In this document: positions 51,601-58,328 of the stretch, one piece after another | Position numbering within the stretch: position 1 is the stretch's first letter | How the letters are laid out: each line of letters opens with the position of its first letter | Assembly (NCBI RefSeq): GCF_900101505.1 | Contig: NZ_FMZI01000003.1 | Location: 124,001-188,000, forward strand | Source of the DNA: Antarctobacter albus | GTDB taxonomy: Bacteria > Pseudomonadota > Alphaproteobacteria > Rhodobacterales > Rhodobacteraceae | Direction: 5' to 3' | DNA: 64,000 bases | The notes under the pieces: model-generated | Database searches by the model: none | Told to the model about the DNA's origin: nothing | Seen by the model: the letters and a program-made list of their open reading frames with translations, nothing else | Translations under genes and position numbers: made by a program

Positions 51601-52050
51601 TCAGCGCAGGGGGATGGACAGGCGGAGCCGGTTGCTTTCCCCGTCGTGATGATAGTCGAGGTTTTCGGACAGCGAGCGGATCAGGAACCAGCCAAACCCG
51701 CCCTCCGGCAATTCCTCGACCGAGACATCGAGGTCTACCGGCGCTCCCGATGGGGGCGTTCCACTGGGCATGGGCTGGCCGAAATCGGTGAATTCCACCG
51801 ACAGCCTGTCTGGCGAGAACACCAGCCGGAGCAGGATGTCGCCGCCGGCCCGATCCTCATAGGCATGTTCGACGATGTTGTTGAGGACTTCGGCGATCAC
51901 CAGTTCCCAGTTGCTGTCCCGCGGCGGGGCCATTTCCTGGCCCTGCAGCAGCTCGTTGATGCCTGTCAGGGTCGCGCGCACATCTTCTGCCGTGCTGTCC
52001 ATTCGGCAGCAAACCAGGAATGCACCGTCCTCGAGCCGCTCCGCCTGCAT
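51601..52050 (-). CDS. anti-sigma-factor-type ATP-binding protein (RsbW-like)
   Basis: A 149-residue HATPase_c_2 protein. The N-box is ELVIAEVLNNIVEHAYED, and the G-box region is LSVEFTDFGQPMP and EGGFGWFLIRSLSENLDY, typical of RsbW/SpoIIAB serine kinases and related anti-sigma proteins. ATG 52050 (MQAERLEDGAFL) has GGAG upstream; an earlier ATG at 52113 would overlap the STAS gene by 41 bases. It is paired with the upstream STAS gene. No PP2C phosphatase or sigma factor is adjacent, so partners must lie elsewhere. Confidence 0.88.
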   Translation of the reverse strand: MQAERLEDGAFLVCCRMDSTAEDVRATLTGINELLQGQEMAPPRDSNWELVIAEVLNNIVEHAYEDRAGGDILLRLVFSPDRLSVEFTDFGQPMPSGTPPSGAPVDLDVSVEELPEGGFGWFLIRSLSENLDYHHDGESNRLRLSIPLR

Positions 52051-52072
52051 GGTCTGTCGCTCCGGCCCGGGA

Positions 52073-52402
52073 TCAAGCGCTGGCGGCGGCTTCGGCGGAG
52101 GGGTGGATGGCAAATATCGAATCCATCCGCGTCATGCGGAACACCTTGTCCACCGCGGGGCGCAGGCCGGCCAGTTCCAGTTTGCCGCCCTTCGGCATCA
52201 GTTTCATCGCCGCGACGATTGCGCCCAGGCCGCTGGAATCGATGAAATCGACCTGGCTCAGGTCCAGCACGTAGCGGGGTTTCTCGTTTCCCAGGATCTC
52301 GCGCATGCGGTCCTTGAATTGAATCGCCACGGCGGCATCGATTCGGGCTGCGTCGACCGTGATGATGTCCACGCCGTCGCGGTGATCTGTGGTAAGTCTC
52401 AT
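52073..52402 (-). CDS. STAS-domain anti-anti-sigma factor
   Basis: A 109-residue SpoIIAA/RsbV-like STAS protein. The phosphorylatable serine lies in VDFIDSSGLGAIV (S56 or S57), and the beta-alpha pattern (ITVDAARIDAAVAIQFKDRM, KLELAGLRPAVDKVFRMTRM) is standard. ATG 52402 follows GGGGAA; an upstream in-frame ATG is less likely. In the usual partner switch the unphosphorylated STAS protein binds the kinase encoded next to it and frees a sigma factor or other target. Confidence 0.9.
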   Translation of the reverse strand: MRLTTDHRDGVDIITVDAARIDAAVAIQFKDRMREILGNEKPRYVLDLSQVDFIDSSGLGAIVAAMKLMPKGGKLELAGLRPAVDKVFRMTRMDSIFAIHPSAEAAASA

Positions 52403-52489
52403 GCGGTTCCCCAAGTCATGGATCGGGAGGACCCTAGACGGCAATCCTTACCTTTCTGTATGCACATCCGGGTAAAGGGAGGCATTCGC

Positions 52490-53662
52490 ATGGAAACTGT
52501 CGTGATCACCGGGGCGTCGCGGACGCCGATGGGGGGCTTTCAGGGGGTTTTCGCCGAACAGGCGGCCAGCACTTTGGGTGGCGCGGCGATCCGCGCGGCG
52601 CTGTCGCAGGCGGGTCGGCCCGCGGTCGACGAACTGCTGATGGGCTGCGTACTGCCGGCGGGACAGGGACAGGCCCCCGCGCGCCAGGCCGGTTTTGCCG
52701 CGGGACTGGGCGAAGAGGTGCCGGCCACAACGCTGAACAAGATGTGCGGGTCTGGCATGAAGGCCGCGATGATGGCCTGGGACCGGCTGGCGCTGGGCCA
52801 TGCCGCAACCGTCGTCGCCGGCGGGATGGAGTCGATGACCCAGGCGCCCTACATGCTGCCCAAGATGCGCGGCGGCGCCCGCATCGGGCATGGACAGGTC
52901 ATCGACCACATGTTCCTCGACGGGCTGGAGGACGCCTATGACAAGGGCCGCCTGATGGGCACCTTTGCCGAGGATTGCGCCGAGGCTTTCCAGTTCACCC
53001 GCGAGGCGCAGGACCAGTATGCGTTGGCCTCCCTGTCCAACGCCCTGGACGCGGAACGCTCTGGTGCCTTCGATGACGAGATCACGCCTGTCACCCTGCA
53101 CATGCGGCACGGCGAAGAAATCATCACCCGTGACGAACAACCCGGCAAGGCGCGGCCCGAAAAGATCCCGATGCTGAAGCCCGCCTTCCGCAAAGATGGC
53201 ACGGTGACAGCGGCCAATTCCTCCTCGATCTCTGACGGGGCGGCGGCACTGGTGCTGTCGACCCTGGATGCCGCCGTGGCCGCCGGGGCGACGCCCCGGG
53301 CCAGGATCCTGGGGCACGCATCGCACGCGCAGGCCCCCTCCCTGTTCCCCACGGCCCCCGTTCCGGCCGCGCGCAAGCTGCTGGAGCGGATCGGCTGGAA
53401 GATCGGCGATGTCGACCTCTGGGAGGTGAACGAGGCTTTTGCCGTGGTGCCAATGGCTTTCATGCATGAAATGGGTCTGCCGCGCGACGTGGTGAACGTC
53501 AACGGAGGCGCCTGTGCTCTGGGCCACCCGATCGGCGCTTCGGGAGCGCGGATCATCGTCACGCTGCTGAACGCGCTGGAAAAGCGCGGGGCGAAACGGG
53601 GCGTGGCGGCGATCTGCATCGGCGGCGGCGAAGGCACGGCCATCGCCATCGAACGGATCTGA
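52490..53662 (+). CDS. acetyl-CoA C-acyltransferase (thiolase)
   Basis: Thiolase-fold enzyme of 390 residues condensing or cleaving acyl-CoA. Catalytic residues are C86 (NKMCGSGM), H346 (CALGHPIGASGAR) and C376 (CIGGGEG), with the NEAF motif before them. This set fits an acetoacetyl-CoA or 3-ketoacyl-CoA thiolase; the sequence alone does not separate the biosynthetic from the degradative type. AAAGGGAGG precedes ATG 52490. A GGGGCCGG/CCGGCCCC hairpin (53671-53690) lies just downstream. Confidence 0.93.
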   Translation: METVVITGASRTPMGGFQGVFAEQAASTLGGAAIRAALSQAGRPAVDELLMGCVLPAGQGQAPARQAGFAAGLGEEVPATTLNKMCGSGMKAAMMAWDRLALGHAATVVAGGMESMTQAPYMLPKMRGGARIGHGQVIDHMFLDGLEDAYDKGRLMGTFAEDCAEAFQFTREAQDQYALASLSNALDAERSGAFDDEITPVTLHMRHGEEIITRDEQPGKARPEKIPMLKPAFRKDGTVTAANSSSISDGAAALVLSTLDAAVAAGATPRARILGHASHAQAPSLFPTAPVPAARKLLERIGWKIGDVDLWEVNEAFAVVPMAFMHEMGLPRDVVNVNGGACALGHPIGASGARIIVTLLNALEKRGAKRGVAAICIGGGEGTAIAIERI

Positions 53663-53670
53663 CGCGGAGA

Positions 53671-53690
53671 GGGGCCGGGAATCCGGCCCC
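53671..53690 (+). terminator. GC hairpin after thiolase gene
   Basis: Perfect 8-bp stem, GGGGCCGG-GAAT-CCGGCCCC, nine bases after the thiolase stop. No U-run follows, so it is either a weak terminator or an mRNA 3'-end stabiliser. Confidence 0.45.
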
Positions 53691-53749
53691 GTTCACCGAC
53701 ATCCCACAGACCCTTCTGGGCGCATTTTATCGCGAGACTTCGGGCTTTT

Positions 53750-53815
53750 CGTGAAAAAGGTCTTGGAAATTTCATGCGACTCGGGCAACGTGAAATCTGA
53801 ACCTGTTTTTTCACG
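53750..53815. promoter_or_regulatory. array of four GTGAAA-type half-sites
   Basis: CGTGAAAAA (53750-53758), TTTCATG (53770-53776), CGTGAAAT (53789-53796) and TTTTTTCACG (53806-53815) form two alternating inverted pairs. They lie directly before the XRE-cupin regulator gene at 53825. This is a probable operator for autoregulation, given the position and the symmetry. Confidence 0.5.
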
Positions 53816-53824
53816 GACAACACG

Positions 53825-54394
53825 ATGTCGCATCCCTCCCCGCTGCCCAAGACGCTTGGCGCCGATCTGCGCGCGCTGCGGCGCACGCGCGGGCTGACGC
53901 TGCAGCAACTGGCCGACCGGCTTGGCCGCTCTGTCGGGTGGCTGAGCCAGGTGGAACGTGATCTTTCCGACCCCTCGATCACCGACCTGCGTCACCTGGC
54001 CGATGCGCTGCAGGTCTCTGTTTCCACGCTGGCCCGGCACGAGGCCACGGTCGGGCCGGAGGCTGGCCGGATCGTTCGGCACGGCACGCGCCGCCCGATC
54101 GGATCCCGCATGACGGGGCTGGTCGAGGAACTGCTTTCGCCCGACCTGACCGATGATTTCGAGATGGTGCATTCCACCTTCGAGCCGCATTCCGAGATCG
54201 GCGAGACGGTGACGCGGCCCACCCAGGAACTGGGCTACCTGGTGTCCGGAAAGCTGGTGCTGACCATCGGGGGGGCGCGTTTCACGATCCATCCCGGTGA
54301 CAGTTTCCGTATCCGGGGCGAGCCGTTCCGCTGGGAAAACCCCTTTGATGAGGCTGCGGTGGCGATCTGGGTGATTGCGCCGCCCGTCTACTGA
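53825..54394 (+). CDS. XRE-family regulator with C-terminal cupin
   Basis: A 189-residue transcription factor. The N-terminal HTH (about 13-67: LRALRRTRGLTLQQLADRLGRSVGWLSQVERDLSDPSI) is followed by a cupin_2 sensor domain (about 110-185: GYLVSGKLVLTIGGARFTIHPGDSFRI). This PuuR/SutR-like architecture usually responds to a small metabolite. It heads the one-carbon/methylated-amine cluster and is likely its regulator. The half-site array just upstream suggests autoregulation. Only the cupin core is obvious; few metal-binding His residues are present, so it may bind ligand without metal. Confidence 0.9.
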   Translation: MSHPSPLPKTLGADLRALRRTRGLTLQQLADRLGRSVGWLSQVERDLSDPSITDLRHLADALQVSVSTLARHEATVGPEAGRIVRHGTRRPIGSRMTGLVEELLSPDLTDDFEMVHSTFEPHSEIGETVTRPTQELGYLVSGKLVLTIGGARFTIHPGDSFRIRGEPFRWENPFDEAAVAIWVIAPPVY

Positions 54395-54426
54395 TGCCGG
54401 GGCGGGGTGCCAGTGGCGCAGTCGGA

Positions 54427-54468
54427 TGCCGCCTGCGGGAGTGTTTTCAGAAAGAAGAAGCGGCAGGC
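54427..54468 (+). repeat. intergenic box, copy G
   Basis: TGCCGCCTGCGGGAGTGTTT followed by TCAGAAAGAAGAAG and GCGGCAGGC. It retains the CCTGCGG centre and the AAGAAGAAG end of the composite repeat, with TGCCGC/GCGGCA flanking arms. It lies between the regulator and GFA genes. Confidence 0.45.
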
Positions 54469-54500
54469 TGCGCTTCTTCCCCAAGATCGGAGTCGAGATC

Positions 54501-54869
54501 ATGACCAGCGGGCAATGCCTTTGTGGGGCCATCACCTTTGAAACCGATGCAACACCCAAGGGTGTCAGCGTCTGCCACTGCGGTCAGTGCCGGCGCCAGT
54601 CGGGGCATCTCTGGGCCTCTGCCTATGTCCCGCGCGCGGCGCTGCGGCTCTCAGGGCCGGTACGCTGGTACGACAGCTCTGCCAGTGCGCAGCGGGGGTT
54701 TTGCCCGACCTGCGGCAGTTTCCTGTTCTGGCACGCTCATGACGAGGACACGATGAGCTTTGCCCTGGGGGCGCTGGACACGCCGACCGGGCTGCGCCTG
54801 GAAAAGCACATCTTCACCGCCGACAAGGGCGATTACTACGAGATCGCGGACGGGGTTCCGCAAAAATGA
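54501..54869 (+). CDS. GFA/CENP-V family zinc protein
   Basis: A 122-residue protein with the GFA zinc pattern: CLCGAITF, CHCGQCRRQSG and FCPTCGSFLFW. GFA proteins were named for glutathione-dependent formaldehyde activation, although many members have other or unknown roles. Here the downstream demethylating flavoproteins would release formaldehyde, so a role in C1 handling is a reasonable inference. The stop lies 12 bases before the start of the next gene. Confidence 0.88.
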   Translation: MTSGQCLCGAITFETDATPKGVSVCHCGQCRRQSGHLWASAYVPRAALRLSGPVRWYDSSASAQRGFCPTCGSFLFWHAHDEDTMSFALGALDTPTGLRLEKHIFTADKGDYYEIADGVPQK

Positions 54870-54880
54870 ACGAGGCGATC

Positions 54881-57322
54881 ATGTCCGATTTTCCGACACA
54901 GGCCCGGGTGGTCATCATCGGCGGCGGGGCGGTCGGCGCCTCTTGTGCCTATCACATTGCCAAGGCGGGTTGGGACTGCGTCCTGTTGGAAAAGAACGAG
55001 CTGACCGCCGGGTCGACCTGGCACGCGGCCGGCAATTGTCCTTCGTTCAGCACTTCCTGGGCGGTGATGAACATGCAGCGCTATTCGCTGGACCTTTACC
55101 GTCGCCTTGCGGATGAGGTCGATTACCCGATGAACTACCATGTCACCGGGTCGATCCGCCTTGGCCATTCGCGTGAACGCATGATGGAGTTCGAGCGCGC
55201 GCGCTCGATGGGGCAATACCAGGGCATGAACCTTGAAATGCTTGCGGTTTCGGATCTGAAGGCGCGCTACCCGTTCCTTGAGACACATGATCTGGCTGGC
55301 GCGCTCTACGATCCCGATGACGGCGACATCGACCCGGCGCAGCTCACCCAGGCCCTTGCCAAGGGCGCGCGTCTGGCCGGGGCGCGGATCGAGCGGTTCT
55401 GCCCGGCGACAGGTGTCAGCCGCGAGAACGGTGAATGGATCGTGCACACGCACAAGGGCGACATCCGTTGCGAAAAGGTGGTGAATGCGGCCGGTTACTA
55501 CGCGCAGCGCGTTGGCGAGTGGTTCAGGCCCTTCGGTGGGCGCACGGTGCCGATGGCGGTCATGAGCCACCAGTATTTCCTGACCGAGGAGATCCCGGCG
55601 CTGAAGGAATGGTCGCAGGAGAACAGCAAGTTACCCCTGCTGCGGGATGTGGACAGCAGTTACTACCTGCGGCAGGAGAAATTCGGCCTGAACCTTGGCC
55701 CCTACGAGCGCAACTGCAAGGCGCACTGGACCACGCCCGACGATCCCATGCCCGAGGATTTCTCGTTCCAGCTCTATCCTGACGACCTGGAGCGGCTGGA
55801 GTGGTACATCGAGGACGCGATGGCGCGCGTCCCGCTGTTGGGTGAGGGCGGTGTGGGGCGCAATATCAACGGCCCCATCCCCTATGCGCCGGACGGTCTG
55901 CCCTTGCTGGGTCCGATGCCCGGCGTGCCCGATGCCTTCGAGGCCTGTGTCTTTACCTTCGGCATCACCCAGGCGGGCGGTGCGGGCAAGGTGCTGGCGG
56001 AATGGGTCACTGAGGGCCAGACCGAATGGGACATGTGGGCCACCGACCCCCGCCGGTTCACCGATCACACTGACCCGCAGTACTGCGTGGACAAGGCGAT
56101 GGAGGTCTACGGCCACGAATACGCCATGCATTTCCCGCATCACTCCTGGCCCGCCGCGCGGGATCGCAAGACCTCGCCAGTGCATGATCGGGTCAAAGCG
56201 TTGGGCGGTGTCATGGGCGCCTACAATGGCTGGGAGAGGGCCAACTGGTTCGCGCAGCCGGGTGACGACACCTCCGAGGCCGCGACCCAGACCTGGGATC
56301 GTGCAGGCCCTTGGGAGGCGCGCGTGCGCGAGGAATGCGAGGCGGTGCGCGACGGTGTCGGCGTGCTGGACCTGCCCGGCTTTTCGCGGTTCGACGTTCA
56401 GGGACCGGGCGCGGCAGACTGGTTGCTGTCGCGGATTGCCGGAACGCTGCCGGAGCCCGGGCGCATGAACCTGGCCTATTTCGCCGATGCTCGGGGCCGT
56501 ATCCTGACAGAGATGAGCGTCATGGCGCATGGCCCCGATCATTTCATGCTGATCACCGCCGCCGCCGCGCAATGGCACGACCGTGACCTCCTGCTGGCGG
56601 ACAAACCGGCGGAGGTCACCGTGACCGACCGCACGCGCGATTTTTTCGCCCTGATTGTCACCGGCCCCAAGACGCGGGACCTGTTCGTGGCACTTGGCAC
56701 AGAGGCGGACTTGGCGCTGCCCTGGCTGTCTGTGCAGCAGGCGGTCGTCGCCGGGGTCCCTTGCGGGCTGGCGCGCGTGTCCTTCGCCGGGGAACTGGGG
56801 TGGGAAATCCATGCGGCAACGGACGAGATCCCGGCCATCTACGAGGCCGTTCTGGCGGCTGGCGCCAGGCCCTTCGGCATGTTTGCCCTCGACAGTCTGC
56901 GCCTCGAAAAGGGTTATCGTGCCTGGAAAGGCGACCTGTCCACCGACTATTCTCTTGTCGAGGCGGGGCTGGAACGGTTCGTCAGGCTCGACAAGCCGCA
57001 GGATTTCCCCGGCAAGGAGGCGCTGACGGCCGAAGTGGCCACGGGGCCGAAGAAACGCTTTGTCACGCTGAAAGTCGAGGCGGGCGTGGCGGATGCCCCC
57101 AACATGTCGACCCTCTGGCAGGGCGGTAAAATCGTCGGAGAGACCACCTCCGGCGGCTGGGGATACCGTGTCGGCGCCTCCATCGCGTTGGGCATGGTGC
57201 GGGCTGATCTGGCCGTGCCGGGTACGGAACTGACCGTGGACATCTTCGGTCAAAGGTGCCGTGCCACGGTTCAGCCGGACGGACCGCTCTGGGATCCGCA
57301 AAACGAAAGGTTGAAGGCATGA
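54881..57322 (+). CDS. dimethylglycine/sarcosine dehydrogenase-like flavoprotein, paralog 1
   Basis: An 813-residue DMGDH-family enzyme. A DAO-type FAD domain (about 1-370) with VVIIGGGAVGASCAYHI and the covalent-flavin motif ELTAGSTWHAAG is followed by FAO_M, GCV_T and GCV_T_C folate-binding domains. Such enzymes oxidatively remove N-methyl groups and pass the C1 unit to tetrahydrofolate. After WHAAG it reads NCPSFST rather than the usual Leu-containing run, so its substrate may differ. ATG 54881 has GAGG before it; an upstream ATG (54866) lacks a site. The stop overlaps the methyltransferase start. Confidence 0.9.
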   Translation: MSDFPTQARVVIIGGGAVGASCAYHIAKAGWDCVLLEKNELTAGSTWHAAGNCPSFSTSWAVMNMQRYSLDLYRRLADEVDYPMNYHVTGSIRLGHSRERMMEFERARSMGQYQGMNLEMLAVSDLKARYPFLETHDLAGALYDPDDGDIDPAQLTQALAKGARLAGARIERFCPATGVSRENGEWIVHTHKGDIRCEKVVNAAGYYAQRVGEWFRPFGGRTVPMAVMSHQYFLTEEIPALKEWSQENSKLPLLRDVDSSYYLRQEKFGLNLGPYERNCKAHWTTPDDPMPEDFSFQLYPDDLERLEWYIEDAMARVPLLGEGGVGRNINGPIPYAPDGLPLLGPMPGVPDAFEACVFTFGITQAGGAGKVLAEWVTEGQTEWDMWATDPRRFTDHTDPQYCVDKAMEVYGHEYAMHFPHHSWPAARDRKTSPVHDRVKALGGVMGAYNGWERANWFAQPGDDTSEAATQTWDRAGPWEARVREECEAVRDGVGVLDLPGFSRFDVQGPGAADWLLSRIAGTLPEPGRMNLAYFADARGRILTEMSVMAHGPDHFMLITAAAAQWHDRDLLLADKPAEVTVTDRTRDFFALIVTGPKTRDLFVALGTEADLALPWLSVQQAVVAGVPCGLARVSFAGELGWEIHAATDEIPAIYEAVLAAGARPFGMFALDSLRLEKGYRAWKGDLSTDYSLVEAGLERFVRLDKPQDFPGKEALTAEVATGPKKRFVTLKVEAGVADAPNMSTLWQGGKIVGETTSGGWGYRVGASIALGMVRADLAVPGTELTVDIFGQRCRATVQPDGPLWDPQNERLKA

Positions 57323-58239
57323 CCCGCATAACCCTGCTGGATGGTGGCATGGGGCAAGAACTGGTGCGCCGCAGCGGTGCTCCGGTCAGCCCGCTCTGGG
57401 CGACGCAGGTCATGCTGGATCGTCCCGGCCTGGTGGCAGAGGTGCACCGCGACTATGCCCGGGCCGGGGCCAGCGTGGCCACGACCAACACCTATGCCAT
57501 CCACCGCGACAGGCTGCGGGGCGGGGCCTCTAACCACTATGCCGCCGACGGCACCGAACTGCCGGACCTCGAAGCGCGGTTCGCGGATCTGCACCGTGCC
57601 GCCATGGAAGAGGCCGGGGCGGTCCGCGATCGCGGTCGCATTGCGGGCTCCATCGGGCCGCTGGGGGCCAGTTACCGCGCCGACCTGCACCCGGAAGAGG
57701 CCGAGGCCATCCCGCTCTATGCCGAGGTGGCGAAGCTCCTGGCGCCCTCCGTCGACCTGTTGCTGTTCGAAACCATCCCGTCGCTCGCTGCCGCCTGCGC
57801 CTGCCTGGCAGCGGGCCGGCAGACCGGGCTTCCTGTGTGGCTGGCCTTCACCGTCGACGACGAGGATGGCAGCCGCCTGCGTTCCGGTGAGCCGGTCTCC
57901 GAGGCGGTGCGGATCGCGCAAGAGGCCGACGCCGTGCTCGCGAATTGTTCGGCGCCCGAGGCGATGCCTGCCGCTCTCGACGCTTTTTCCGCGGGCGACC
58001 GCCCCTTCGGTGCCTATGCCAATGCCTTCACCACGCTGACCAAGGAGTACGTGGCCGGGGGGACCACCGCCGCTGCGCTTTCTGCCCGCCGCGACATGGG
58101 GCCAGAGGCCTACGCGGATCACGTCATGGGCTGGGTCGACCGGGGTGCCTCCATCGTTGGCGGCTGCTGCGAGACGAACCCCGCACATATCGCCGAAATC
58201 GCACGCCGCCTGCGTGCCGCTGGGCATGAGATCGCCTGA
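57319..58239 (+). CDS. homocysteine S-methyltransferase family protein
   Basis: A 306-residue pterin-independent methyltransferase-type TIM barrel. Zinc ligands are the Cys of LANCSAPEAM and the adjacent pair in VGGCCETNPAHI. The N-terminus has LLDGGMGQELVRR. Family members include betaine-homocysteine and S-methylmethionine-homocysteine methyltransferases. Between two dimethylglycine-dehydrogenase-like genes, a betaine-type demethylation feeding dimethylglycine is attractive but inferred. It is coupled to the preceding gene by ATGA (57319-57322). Confidence 0.9.
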   Translation: MTRITLLDGGMGQELVRRSGAPVSPLWATQVMLDRPGLVAEVHRDYARAGASVATTNTYAIHRDRLRGGASNHYAADGTELPDLEARFADLHRAAMEEAGAVRDRGRIAGSIGPLGASYRADLHPEEAEAIPLYAEVAKLLAPSVDLLLFETIPSLAAACACLAAGRQTGLPVWLAFTVDDEDGSRLRSGEPVSEAVRIAQEADAVLANCSAPEAMPAALDAFSAGDRPFGAYANAFTTLTKEYVAGGTTAAALSARRDMGPEAYADHVMGWVDRGASIVGGCCETNPAHIAEIARRLRAAGHEIA

Positions 58240-58240
58240 T

Positions 58241-58308
58241 GTTTCTTCTTGGTGAAAATACCCCAAACCGCGCCCGAAGGGCGCGCCGGTCGGACGCGTC
58301 TGCGTCCG
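58241..58308 (-). repeat. composite intergenic repeat, copy H (reverse)
   Basis: On the minus strand: hairpin CGGACGC-AGAC-GCGTCCG (58291-58308), hairpin CGCGCCC-TTC-GGGCGCG (58269-58285), then GGGGTATTTTCACCAAGAAG (58245-58264) with AAAC after. The box is identical to copy A over 22 bases, but this copy is inverted relative to its flanking genes. Confidence 0.65.
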
Positions 58309-58328
58309 CAACCCCATGAGGTTCTGAC

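Noticed and set aside
50492-51791. Open frames on both strands spanning the 51.2-51.5 kb repeats, with a repeated peptide WLPSASRVFSPHPVR
   Set aside because: The repeated peptide is a by-product of the duplicated hairpin element; the frames run into ggt and the RsbW-like gene and lack start signals.
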